Positions 19,968-28,014 of a stretch of 64,000 bases of DNA are shown here, one piece after another (within the stretch, counting starts at the first letter, position 1; each line of letters starts with the position of its first letter). The stretch spans positions 248,001 to 312,000 of the forward strand of contig CAVRIR010000002.1 of NCBI GenBank assembly GCA_963721305.1. Direction: 5' to 3'. The notes under the pieces are model-generated. The model searched no databases and had not been told where the DNA came from. It worked only from the letters and a program-made list of their open reading frames with translations. Both the position numbers and the translations under genes were made by a program. Source of the DNA: DATAES01 sp963721305 (GTDB lineage Bacteria > Actinomycetota > Acidimicrobiia > Acidimicrobiales > JACDCH01).

Positions 19968-19995
19968 TGAAGGCCCGCCGCGAGGCGGGCCTTCA
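19968..19995 (+). terminator. Perfect 12-base hairpin with GCGA tetraloop
   Basis: TGAAGGCCCGCC / GGCGGGCCTTCA with a GNRA-type GCGA loop, 20 bases after the stop of the gene at 19447-19947. Classic actinobacterial hairpin terminator; not part of the repeat family. Confidence 0.8.
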
Positions 19996-20033
19996 TCGCG
20001 TCTCGGCAACGGTCGGGCCGTTACTGTCCGGCC

Positions 20034-21206
20034 GTGTCAGACACGCCGGAGTACCCGCCGACGCCACCGTTGCCGCCTCCGATCACTGCGCCCAGCGCGC
20101 CCACCGCGCCACCGCCGCCGACCTGGCCGGCGGAGCCCGCGCCGTCGTTGCTCGACCGGCTCGGACCGCGAGTCGATCGCCGGCCCGCACCTCGACTGGG
20201 AACCGCGCTTGCTGGTGGAGGCGTGGTGCTCGTCGTGTGGGGCGCGCTGCTGATCGGAGCAGACAACATCGGCGGGGGCAGCGGTGGCGGCGGAAGTCAG
20301 GCGCCGGGCGCGGTCATCAGCCTGGCGATCGTCCTGGCCGGCTATTGGCTTAGCTTCCGTTTCCGCACCGGCGCGCTCGGTGCAGCCGCAGTCGCGGCAT
20401 CAGTCGTCGCGCTTCCGGTGTTCTTCGGCTTCGCCTTGTACGACAACAACAACGTTCCACCGTTGCCGTTCGACCAGATCCTGCTGTTGTCGGCGATCGT
20501 GTGGCTGGCCGCGTACCTGTTCGGTCCGGCCCGCGGCCACAACCTGTATCTCGGCGCCGGTTTGATCGGAGTCTGGCTGTGGTTGCTCGAGGTTTCCGAG
20601 CACCTGCTGTCGTTTCCGTCCCGCGCGCTCGGGTCACTCTCCTCGTTCTCGGTCATCACGGGCTCTGCGTCGGGAGGCTCGCCCTTCGATTTCGGCGACA
20701 CGCCGGACGCGCACACGATCGCGGCGATCTCGTTCGCACTCGCAGTCGTGTCGTTGTTCGCGGCCGCACTGTTCGATCGCAACAAGCGCCAAGGCATCGC
20801 CACGCCGTTGCTGTTCGTCGGCATCATCCAGCTCGCCGTCGGCGTCATCCTGTACGGCGACGATCTCGAGCAGACGGGCGAAGGACTCGCCGCCATCCTT
20901 CTGGGCCTCGTGATCGTGTGGATGGGCGCGAGCGCCGAACGGCGGCTCACCACATGGGTCGGTGCCGCGTCGGTGTCCATCGGCCTCCTGCTCCTCGTGG
21001 ACCAGGTCTTGGGCGACGGCGCCACCGGCGAGGGCGTCGGTGTGATCGCCGCCGGCTTGGCCCTCGTCGTCGCCGCGCACATCGTCAGCTCGAGCTGGGA
21101 TGAACCCTCTGAGACGACTCCGGGTCCGTCGACGTTCCGTTACAGCGGCGGGTCGCTGCAACCTTCCGGTCCGCCACCGCCGCCGGCCGGCTCGGTCCTC
21201 GGGTAG
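20034..21206 (+). CDS. Polytopic membrane protein, unknown
   Basis: 390 residues: a Pro-rich cytoplasmic N terminus (to about 36), then about nine to eleven hydrophobic helices from residue 55 to 350, ending in a Ser/Pro-rich tail. No catalytic motif or DUF can be named by eye. The GTG start gives MSDTPEYPPTPP. The 3' end overlaps the convergent amidase gene by 67 bases. Not in an operon with its upstream neighbour, because a strong hairpin lies between them. Confidence 0.78.
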   Translation: MSDTPEYPPTPPLPPPITAPSAPTAPPPPTWPAEPAPSLLDRLGPRVDRRPAPRLGTALAGGGVVLVVWGALLIGADNIGGGSGGGGSQAPGAVISLAIVLAGYWLSFRFRTGALGAAAVAASVVALPVFFGFALYDNNNVPPLPFDQILLLSAIVWLAAYLFGPARGHNLYLGAGLIGVWLWLLEVSEHLLSFPSRALGSLSSFSVITGSASGGSPFDFGDTPDAHTIAAISFALAVVSLFAAALFDRNKRQGIATPLLFVGIIQLAVGVILYGDDLEQTGEGLAAILLGLVIVWMGASAERRLTTWVGAASVSIGLLLLVDQVLGDGATGEGVGVIAAGLALVVAAHIVSSSWDEPSETTPGPSTFRYSGGSLQPSGPPPPPAGSVLG

Positions 21207-22204
21207 GGCGTGACGAAGCCGCTGCCCGGAGAGTTCGTCGTCACGTAGCGAACGATCGCCCGCGAGATCGCACCGGCTTCGACCTGTTGGAACGCGGGCT
21301 CGGCGAGCAGATGCTCTTCGGGCGGGTTGGTGATGAATGCCGCTTCGGAGAGCACGGTCGTCACCCCTTCCGCGTCACGCAGAATGCCGTAGTAGTCACC
21401 ACCGCTCGCGCTCGGGCGGTACTTCGCGCCGTGGTCGGTGTCCGCCGTCCACGCGATGCGATACGGCGTGAACGCGGTGTTGATCTCCTCCCAGATGAGT
21501 CCCGCGAGTCGCTTCGAGTCCGCGCTGGCGATCTGGTAGTAGGTCTCGTTGCCGGGGACGTCGGAAGGTCCGTCCGGCTCTGCGTTGTGGTGGATCGACA
21601 GGAACACCTGCGGATGTAGTGCGACCGCGATCTCCGCGCGGGTCTTGATCGTCGTGTTGTAGTCGCCGGTGCGGGTGAGCACGACGGCGGCGCCCTGTTG
21701 TTCCAGCGACTGCTTCACGTCCTGCGTGACCGCGAAGTTGACGTCCTTCTCGAGCAGGCCGTCCGGGCCGACCGCGCCGGTCTCGGTGCCGCCGTGGCCG
21801 GGGTCGAGCACGATGTTCGCACCCGAGATCGGCGTTCCCGTGACGTTCACGTGATTGCTGCACGGGGTGTCGACGCGGTACGAGCCGTCCTTGTTCACAG
21901 AGGTCACCGGAAGGACGATCCCCGTCGAGGTCATGACGGCCCGCGTCACGCCATCGTTCGGAACCGCGGCCCACGCGATGGGTGCCGTCGTGGTCGTGAC
22001 GGGTGCAGACGTCGTCGTCGCGCCCGCCGATGCCGTCACATCCGGTGACGACGACGTTTCCTGCGCGATCGGCGCCGCCGCCTTGTCGGAACTGCACGCG
22101 GCGAACAACAGCAGAACAGCGACCGCAACGACAACCGCGACCGAAGCGCCGTGCCGGGGTTGGTGGTCAGGCGTCGAGGAGCCGCCCGTGGTTGAAGTCG
22201 TCAT
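21140..22204 (-). CDS. N-acetylmuramoyl-L-alanine amidase, probable lipoprotein
   Basis: 354 residues. The N terminus has a hydrophobic segment ending LLLFAAC, a lipobox, so the mature protein is probably lipid-anchored. After a Thr/Ser-rich linker comes an Amidase_3 domain with zinc ligands in VLDPGHGG, GLLEKDVNF and FLSIHHNAEP, and the catalytic Glu in VLSEAAFITNP. It cleaves the amide between MurNAc and the stem peptide. The ATG at 22204 lies inside the end of trpB2 (38-base overlap). The longer frame upstream lacks signal-like sequence and is rejected. Confidence 0.9.
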   Translation of the reverse strand: MTTSTTGGSSTPDHQPRHGASVAVVVAVAVLLLFAACSSDKAAAPIAQETSSSPDVTASAGATTTSAPVTTTTAPIAWAAVPNDGVTRAVMTSTGIVLPVTSVNKDGSYRVDTPCSNHVNVTGTPISGANIVLDPGHGGTETGAVGPDGLLEKDVNFAVTQDVKQSLEQQGAAVVLTRTGDYNTTIKTRAEIAVALHPQVFLSIHHNAEPDGPSDVPGNETYYQIASADSKRLAGLIWEEINTAFTPYRIAWTADTDHGAKYRPSASGGDYYGILRDAEGVTTVLSEAAFITNPPEEHLLAEPAFQQVEAGAISRAIVRYVTTNSPGSGFVTPYPRTEPAGGGGGPEGCSDPPL

Positions 22205-23426
22205 ACGCAGCAAGGTCGAGCAAGCCGTGACCCGAGTAGTTGAACAGGATGACTCGTTCCTTGCCCGCTTCCTTCGCGGCCAGCGCCTCGTCGATGACCG
22301 CACGGATGCCGTGGCTCGTCTCGGGCGCCGGCAGCTTGCCCTCGGTGTTGGCGAACAGCTTCGCCGCCTCGAACACCTTGCCCTGCGGGTAGGCGACGGC
22401 TTCCATCCGACCCGTCTTCACCAGCAACGAGATGATCGGAGAGTCGCCGTGGTACCGCAGGCCGCCCGCGTGGATCTCCGGCGGCATGAACTCGTGGCCC
22501 AGGGTGTACATCGGGAGCAACGGCGTCATCCCTGCGGTGTCGCCGAAGTCGTAGTCGAAGTTGCCGGCGGTGAGGGTAGGGCAGGAAGACGGCTCTACCG
22601 CGACGAGCCGCACGTTCGCGTCCTCGATGAACGGCAACGAGATACCGCCGAGGTTCGATCCGCCGCCGCACGGCGCGATGACGACATCGGGGCGCACCTC
22701 ACCTGCGAGCGCGAGCTGCAGCTTCGCCTCCTGGCCGATCACGGTCTGATGCAACAGGACGTGGTTGAGCACCGAGCCGAGTGAGTAGTGGCTGTCGTCC
22801 CGCGTGGCCGCGTCGCGCACCGCGTCGGAGATCGCGAGTCCGAGCGAACCCGGTGAGCTCGGATCGTCGACCGGCGAGGGCACGCACTTCGCGCCCCACG
22901 TTTCCATCATCACCCGCCGGTACGGCTTCGACTCGAACGACGTGCGGACCATGTACACCATGCACTCGAGGTCGAACTGCGTCGTCGCGAACGCGAGGGC
23001 GGTGCCCCACTGTCCTGCGCCGGTCTCGGTCGTGAGCCGGGTGATGCCCTCGGCTTTGTTGTAGTACGCCTGCGGCACCGCGGTGTTGGGCTTGTGGCTG
23101 CCCGCGGGCGACACCGACTCGTCCTTGAAGTAGATGCGCGCCGGCGTGCCGAGCGCCTGTTCGAGCCGCACCGCGCGGACGAGCGGGGTGGGCCGCCACA
23201 ACCGGTACACGTCGAGGACCTGTCCGGGGATGTCGACCTCGGGCGCGCCGGTCATCTCCTGCTCGATGAGCGCCATCGGGAACAACGGCGCGAGATCGTC
23301 CGGTCCGACCGGCTCCTTCGTCCCCGGATGCAGCGGAGGCTGCATCGGCTCGGGCAGGCGAGGCAACGCGTTGAACCACGACGTCGGGATGTCGTCGGTC
23401 GGCAGATCGAATCGCACGCTGGTCAT
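22167..23426 (-). CDS. trpB2: Tryptophan synthase beta chain-like protein (TrpB2 type)
   Basis: 419-residue PLP enzyme. The long N-terminal extension and MYTLGHEFMPPEIHAGGLRYHGDSP distinguish the TrpB2 subgroup from classical TrpB. The PLP lysine is in SHKPNTA, with ETGAGQWG and the phosphate-binding CGGGSN. TrpB2 proteins make tryptophan from indole and serine, or phosphoserine in archaea, often without a TrpA partner; none is present here. The ribosome-binding site GGAGG (23434-23438) lies within the downstream flank of hairpin repeat copy 5. Confidence 0.92.
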   Translation of the reverse strand: MTSVRFDLPTDDIPTSWFNALPRLPEPMQPPLHPGTKEPVGPDDLAPLFPMALIEQEMTGAPEVDIPGQVLDVYRLWRPTPLVRAVRLEQALGTPARIYFKDESVSPAGSHKPNTAVPQAYYNKAEGITRLTTETGAGQWGTALAFATTQFDLECMVYMVRTSFESKPYRRVMMETWGAKCVPSPVDDPSSPGSLGLAISDAVRDAATRDDSHYSLGSVLNHVLLHQTVIGQEAKLQLALAGEVRPDVVIAPCGGGSNLGGISLPFIEDANVRLVAVEPSSCPTLTAGNFDYDFGDTAGMTPLLPMYTLGHEFMPPEIHAGGLRYHGDSPIISLLVKTGRMEAVAYPQGKVFEAAKLFANTEGKLPAPETSHGIRAVIDEALAAKEAGKERVILFNYSGHGLLDLAAYDDFNHGRLLDA

Positions 23427-23429
23427 GTC

Positions 23430-23488
23430 CGAACCTCCAACTGCGGGGAGAAACGGGCGCTATCGCGCCCGTTTCCATCCAACATTCG
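23430..23488 (-). terminator. Hairpin repeat copy 5, between sucD and trpB2
   Basis: Begins 7 bases after the sucD stop. Conserved 5' flank and arms with loop GATA (sense strand). The 3' flank departs from the consensus after CTCCCCG: it gains about six bases reading CAGTTGGAGG, which supply the trpB2 ribosome-binding site, then ends GTTCG. Confidence 0.78.
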
Positions 23489-23495
23489 CTGCTGA

Positions 23496-24392
23496 CTACA
23501 GGCCGGCAACGATCTCGGCCATCAGCTCGCCGGCTTCGGTCGGGTTGTTGCCGACCTTCGCGCCGGCGTCGCGCAGGGCTTCCATCTTTGCCGCGGCGGT
23601 GCCTTTGCCGCCCGACACGATCGCGCCGGCGTGGCCCATCTTCTTGCCGGCGGGTGCGGTGACGCCGGCGATGTAGGCGGAGACGGGCTTGGACATCTTG
23701 TCCTTGATGAACGCGGCAGCTTCTTCCTCGGCCGAGCCGCCGATCTCGCCGATCATCATGACGGCCCTCGTGTCGGGATCGGATTCGAAGCGCTCGAGGC
23801 AGTCGATGAACGTCGTGCCCGGCACGGGGTCACCACCGATGCCGACGCACGTCGTGACGCCGATGCCCTTCAGCTTGAGCTCGTACAGCGCCTGGTACGT
23901 GAGCGTGCCGGAGCGGCTCACGATGCCGACCGCGGGCTGGCCCGGCTGCGGCTCGAGCGCGATGTGGCCGGCCGTGATGCCGATGTTGCACTTGCCGGGG
24001 CTGATGATGCCCGGGCAGTTCGGTCCGAGCAGCTGCACGTCGGGGAAGTCGCGCCGCAACTTGTTGTAGAACCACGCCTCGTCCTGCGCCGGCACGCCCT
24101 CGGTGATGCACACGACGAACTCGACGCCGCCCTCCGCTGCTTCGAGCACGGCGTCCTTCACACCCGGCGCGGGGATGAAGATGCACGACGCCGTTGCGCC
24201 GGTCTCCTTCACGGCCTCGGCGACGGACGCGTACACGGGGATGCCTTCGACATCGGTGCCCGCCTTCTTCGGGTTCGTTCCCGCGACGACCTGCGTGCCG
24301 TAGCTGCGGTTGAGCAAGCCGTAGAAGCGCCCTTGCGATCCGGTCAGGCCTTGGTAGACGACCTTGGTGTTCTCGTCGACGAAGATGCTCAC
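23496..24392 (-). CDS. sucD: Succinyl-CoA ligase alpha subunit
   Basis: 298 residues. The N-terminal CoA-binding Rossmann domain contains GLTGSQGRFYG and CIFIPAPGVKDAV. NCPGIISPGKCNIGI and RSGTLTYQ follow. The catalytic phosphohistidine is in GKKMGHAGAIVSGGKGTA (about residues 233-250). It pairs with SucC to convert succinyl-CoA to succinate with NTP formation. The ATG overlaps the sucC stop by 4 bases. Confidence 0.97.
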   Translation of the reverse strand: MSIFVDENTKVVYQGLTGSQGRFYGLLNRSYGTQVVAGTNPKKAGTDVEGIPVYASVAEAVKETGATASCIFIPAPGVKDAVLEAAEGGVEFVVCITEGVPAQDEAWFYNKLRRDFPDVQLLGPNCPGIISPGKCNIGITAGHIALEPQPGQPAVGIVSRSGTLTYQALYELKLKGIGVTTCVGIGGDPVPGTTFIDCLERFESDPDTRAVMMIGEIGGSAEEEAAAFIKDKMSKPVSAYIAGVTAPAGKKMGHAGAIVSGGKGTAAAKMEALRDAGAKVGNNPTEAGELMAEIVAGL

Positions 24393-25537
24393 TTGGATGC
24401 TCCTGCGAGCTGGACCGCGGTGCGAGCGGCATCGAGCATGGTGGGCTGCATCTGCAGCCGATCGGACAGATGAGGTTGGAGGATCGCCCGCCCTTCGTCG
24501 GCGTTGGTGCCGTCGAGGCGGATGACGATCGGTGACGCGATGTCGACGCGCCCGAGCGCGGCGACGATGCCGTTGGCGACCTCTTCGCCCTTCGTGATGC
24601 CGCCGAAGATGTTGATGAGGATGGACCGCACGTTCGGGTCGTTGTTGATGACCTCGAGCGCACCGGTCATCACATCGGCGTTCGCGCCGCCACCGATGTC
24701 GAGGAAGTTGGCCGGTTGCCCGCCGACCTGGTTGACGATGTCGACGGTGCTCATGGCGAGCCCTGCGCCGTTGGCGATCACGCCGACGTAGCCGTCGAGC
24801 CCGACGTACTGCAGCCCCTTTTCGTGCGCCGCCTGCTCGCGCTCGTCGCGGACCTGTGTCTCGTCGTACTGCTCGTAGTCCGGATGGCGGAAGATGGCGT
24901 TGCCGTCGAGCGTGACCTTCGCGTCGAGCGCATGCACCTCACCGGTCGGCTTGAGGATCAACGGGTTGATCTCGACGAGGTCGGCGTCGCCGTCGACGTA
25001 CGCGCGGTACAGCTTGAGCAGGATGTCGACCGCGCCGTCGTTCGCCTTCTGGTTGAGCTTCGCGGCCTCCACCCACGCCCGCGCCTGCGACTCGGTCAGT
25101 CCGTCGACCGGATCGATCCAGATCTTGGCGATGGCGTCGGGATCCTTGTCCGCCACCGCTTCGATCTCGACGCCGCCCTGCGCCGAGAGCATCCCGAGAT
25201 GCTTCTTGGCGGCGCGGTCGAGCGTGAACGACGCGTAGTACTCCTCCGCGATGTCGGATGCCTTCTCGACCCAGAGCACGTGGACCTTGTGGCCCTTGAT
25301 GTCCATCCCGAGGATGTTCGAGGCGTGCGTGCGGCACTCGTCCGCGTTGTCGGCGAGTTTGATGCCGCCCGCCTTGCCGCGGCCGCCCACCTGCACTTGC
25401 GCCTTGACCACGACCGGATAGCCGATGCGGTCCGACGCGGCGACGGCATCGTCGACCGTGGTGACCGCTTCGCCCGGCGACACGGGGATGTCGTAGCGGG
25501 CGAAGAACTGCTTGCCTTGGTACTCGTACAGATCCAC
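24389..25537 (-). CDS. sucC: Succinyl-CoA ligase beta subunit
   Basis: 382 residues. N-terminal ATP-grasp fold starting MDLYEYQGKQFFARY with VVKAQVQVGGRGKAGGIKL. C-terminal CoA-ligase domain with DIGGGANADVM and the ILINIFGGITKGEEVANGI motif contacting the alpha subunit. Thirteen bases separate its start from the B12-binding mutase subunit gene upstream, consistent with a propionate-to-succinate module. Confidence 0.97.
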   Translation of the reverse strand: MDLYEYQGKQFFARYDIPVSPGEAVTTVDDAVAASDRIGYPVVVKAQVQVGGRGKAGGIKLADNADECRTHASNILGMDIKGHKVHVLWVEKASDIAEEYYASFTLDRAAKKHLGMLSAQGGVEIEAVADKDPDAIAKIWIDPVDGLTESQARAWVEAAKLNQKANDGAVDILLKLYRAYVDGDADLVEINPLILKPTGEVHALDAKVTLDGNAIFRHPDYEQYDETQVRDEREQAAHEKGLQYVGLDGYVGVIANGAGLAMSTVDIVNQVGGQPANFLDIGGGANADVMTGALEVINNDPNVRSILINIFGGITKGEEVANGIVAALGRVDIASPIVIRLDGTNADEGRAILQPHLSDRLQMQPTMLDAARTAVQLAGASK

Positions 25538-25549
25538 TGGGTGGTCTAC

Positions 25550-25957
25550 CTACCTCTTGTCGAGGGCTTCTTCGAGCCAGTCGGTGATGGAGGCCATCGA
25601 GGCCCCCGGGGTGAAGATCGCGGCCACGCCCGCATCCTCGAGCTTCGGGATGTCGGGCTCGGGGATGATCCCACCCCCGAACACGAGCACGTGGTCGAGG
25701 CCGCGCTTGCGGAGCTCCTCGACCACCCGCGGGAACAGCGTGAGGTGCGCGCCCGAGAGCACGGACAGGCCGACGGCGTCGGCGTCCTCCTGCAGGGCGG
25801 CCTCGGCCACCTGCTCCGGCGTCTGGAACAAGCCGGTGTAGATGACCTCGAACCCGGCGTCCCGCAACGCACGGGCGATCACCTTGATGCCCCGATCATG
25901 GCCGTCGAGGCCAGGCTTGGCCACGACAACTCGATAAGGGCGCTGCACGGCGGGCAT
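25550..25957 (-). CDS. Methylmalonyl-CoA mutase-type cobalamin-binding subunit
   Basis: 135-residue stand-alone B12-binding domain. The signature DGHDRGIKV (DxHxxG, lower axial His) lies near residues 19-27, followed by SVLSGAHLTLF and VFGGGIIPEPDIPKL, typical of the C-terminal domain of methylmalonyl-CoA mutase encoded as a separate small subunit. The catalytic large subunit is not in this window. Upstream of sucC-sucD, which would consume its product succinyl-CoA. Confidence 0.92.
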   Translation of the reverse strand: MPAVQRPYRVVVAKPGLDGHDRGIKVIARALRDAGFEVIYTGLFQTPEQVAEAALQEDADAVGLSVLSGAHLTLFPRVVEELRKRGLDHVLVFGGGIIPEPDIPKLEDAGVAAIFTPGASMASITDWLEEALDKR

Positions 25958-25972
25958 CCTAAGTGGATGCCC
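25952..25972. promoter_or_regulatory. Inverted repeat embracing two divergent start codons
   Basis: GGGCATCC-TAAGT-GGATGCCC: 8-base perfect arms with a 5-base spacer. The left arm contains the start codon of the minus-strand mutase subunit (25957), the right arm the proposed ATG (25967) of the plus-strand membrane protein. Any promoter must lie within the opposite coding sequence. Symmetry might be coincidence or an operator. Confidence 0.55.
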
Positions 25973-26482
25973 GTGGCCCGATCAGATCCGAGAAGGGCCA
26001 CGATCGTCGGTGTCGCCGGGATCGTGGTGGGCACGCTGCTCGTGGTCGGCGTGCTGCTCGTCAACAACCTCGGGACCGGCAGCAGCAGCACGCAGTCGAG
26101 CCAGTCCAAGTTCGACGTGGGCCCGGCGGACTCGCTGGCCAAGTCGATCCAGGAACAGGGGCCGCTGCTCTTCCCCGACACCGCCACCGGCGCGCGTCCG
26201 CTGTGGGTCCAACACCTCGGCGAGAACTCGAACACGGGCTGGCACGCGTTCGACGCCGCCATCGGGTCCTGCAACGTCGCGTGGGATGCCAAGGCCCAGC
26301 AATTCGTCGACTGCAAGAACGTCCGCTATCCCCCGGACGGGACCGGACTGCACCAGTACCCGGTCACGGTCACCAACGGCGACGTGTTCGTCAACCTGAG
26401 CATCGACGCCACCACGACGACCACCGCACCCGTGTCCCCGCCCACGTCGTCCACATCGCCGCCGACCACGTCCTCTTCCTGA
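25967..26482 (+). CDS. Membrane-anchored protein with DUF3105-like core and Thr/Ser/Pro tail
   Basis: 171 residues. A basic N terminus (MPVARSDPRRA) is followed by a single helix (IVGVAGIVVGTLLVVGVLLV), then an external domain with WVQHLGENSNTGWHAFDAA and two cysteines (GSCNVAWD, FVDCKNV), ending in a Thr-rich tail. I infer an extracytoplasmic protein with one possible disulfide and weak resemblance to actinobacterial Rieske-accessory or DUF3105 proteins; the family is uncertain. Start is ATG 25967 or GTG 25973. Divergent from the mutase subunit with only 9 bases between start codons. Confidence 0.72.
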   Translation: MPVARSDPRRATIVGVAGIVVGTLLVVGVLLVNNLGTGSSSTQSSQSKFDVGPADSLAKSIQEQGPLLFPDTATGARPLWVQHLGENSNTGWHAFDAAIGSCNVAWDAKAQQFVDCKNVRYPPDGTGLHQYPVTVTNGDVFVNLSIDATTTTTAPVSPPTSSTSPPTTSSS

Positions 26483-26501
26483 TCGGACAGACGGCCCGGG
26501 C

Positions 26502-28007
26502 CTACTGGAAGAGGTGCAGCAGCTCGCGCTTGCGGACCTTGCGGGTCCCGGTGCGGGGCAGGTCGTCGACGACCACGATCCGATGCGGGACCTTGTACTT
26601 CGCCAGGCGCTCGTCCGCCCACGCGATCAGCTCGTCCGGTTGGAGGGACGCTCCCGGCGCGAGCCGCACCACGGCCACCGGAACCTCACCTCGGCGTTCG
26701 TCGGAAAGCGCGAGCACTGCGGCCTCGAGCACGTCCGGATGCTCTTCGAGCGCCCGCTCGACCTCGAGCGCGTAGACGGAGTAGCCGCCGTTCTTGATCA
26801 CGTCCTTCTGCCGGCCCGCGAACACGACGGTGCCGAACGGTCCCTTGCGGCCGAGGTCCCCGGTGCGGAGCCATCCGTCGGCCGTGATCGTCGCGTCCGT
26901 CGCCTCGGCGTCTCCCCAGTAACCCCGCGCCACACCCGGACCCTTCACGAGCAGCTCGCCGATCTGGCCGGCACCGACGTCTTTGCCGTCCTCCCCCACG
27001 ACGCGGAACCTGTAGCCGGGTAGCGCGAACCCGAGCGACTCGCCGAGTCCGAAGCGCAACAGCGGCGGCGACGCCTTCAGCGCCACGCCGCCGCCGGACT
27101 CGACCATTCCGTAGCCCTCGACGAACAACGCCTCGCCGACAGGACCGATGAGCGGCAGACGGGCGGTCGCCCCGAGTTGCTTGAACTTCGTCGCGAGCTC
27201 GGTGGGCATGGTGTCGGCGCCCGAGCCCCACATCCGCACCGACGAGAGATCCCGCTGCTCGGCGCCGGCCTCGACGAGCATCCGGTACATCGCCGGGACA
27301 CCGATGAAGATCGACGCGTGCCGGTGCTCGATCGCGTCGAGCACGTCGTCGGATCGGAACTTCGGCAGGAAGTACACGGGGATGCCGGTGCACGCGAGGG
27401 CCAGGATCGAGACGAAGCCCATGATGTGCGCGACCGGCAGGCCGAGAACGGCCTCGCCGTGCACGAACACGTTCGCCGGCATCGCCGCGGCGATCGCGAC
27501 CTGGCCGACCAACGAGCGGTGCGTGAGCTCGACGCCTTTCGGCTTGCCGGTCGTGCCGGACGTGTAGAAGAGGGCGGCGACGTCGTTCGCATCCGCCGGA
27601 ACCGCCGTCGCCAGTGGCTCGGCCCCGTCGACCTCGGAAGCGTCGCGGACGACCAGCGTGGCCGCCGAGTCGTCGATGACGTGGCGCACCTCGTCGTCGC
27701 GCATCTGCGGGTTCACCGGCACGGGGATCGCGCCGGCCCGCGACGCGGCGAGCGCGAGCAGCACCATCTCGTACCCATTTGAGGTGGCGATCACGACACG
27801 GTCGCCGGGCTCGACCTTCGCGGCGATGCCTCCGGCCCAACGACGCACCCGCTTGGCTGCCTGCGCGTACGTCAGGCAGAGGCCGCCGCCGCTCTCCTCG
27901 ACCAGCCGGTGTCCGCCGTGCACCTTCGCCAGCCGCTCCATGAACGTCCCCAACGTCTGGTTGCGCCGGAGGAGGAGCGACGCACGGTCGAGCGGCTTCA
28001 GCAACAC
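26502..28007 (-). CDS. AMP-dependent acyl-CoA synthetase/ligase
   Basis: 501-residue adenylate-forming enzyme activating a carboxylic acid to its CoA ester. Motifs: YTSGTTGKPKGVEL (P-loop-like A3), VEGYGMVESGG (A5), GWLRTGDLGRKG (A7), VFAGRQKDVIKNGGYSVYALEVE (A8), and the terminal catalytic Lys in TGTRKVRKREL. The substrate cannot be read from sequence; medium or long acyl/aryl acids are likely. The start is taken as GTG 28007, 7 bases after the uvrD stop, giving the N terminus MLLKPLDRASLLL. Confidence 0.9.
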   Translation of the reverse strand: MLLKPLDRASLLLRRNQTLGTFMERLAKVHGGHRLVEESGGGLCLTYAQAAKRVRRWAGGIAAKVEPGDRVVIATSNGYEMVLLALAASRAGAIPVPVNPQMRDDEVRHVIDDSAATLVVRDASEVDGAEPLATAVPADANDVAALFYTSGTTGKPKGVELTHRSLVGQVAIAAAMPANVFVHGEAVLGLPVAHIMGFVSILALACTGIPVYFLPKFRSDDVLDAIEHRHASIFIGVPAMYRMLVEAGAEQRDLSSVRMWGSGADTMPTELATKFKQLGATARLPLIGPVGEALFVEGYGMVESGGGVALKASPPLLRFGLGESLGFALPGYRFRVVGEDGKDVGAGQIGELLVKGPGVARGYWGDAEATDATITADGWLRTGDLGRKGPFGTVVFAGRQKDVIKNGGYSVYALEVERALEEHPDVLEAAVLALSDERRGEVPVAVVRLAPGASLQPDELIAWADERLAKYKVPHRIVVVDDLPRTGTRKVRKRELLHLFQ

Positions 28008-28014
28008 GTGCGGC

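Noticed and set aside
24716..25966. N-terminal extension of the plus-strand frame ending at 26482
   Set aside because: Antisense to sucC and the mutase subunit. The real protein begins at the membrane-anchor start near 25967.
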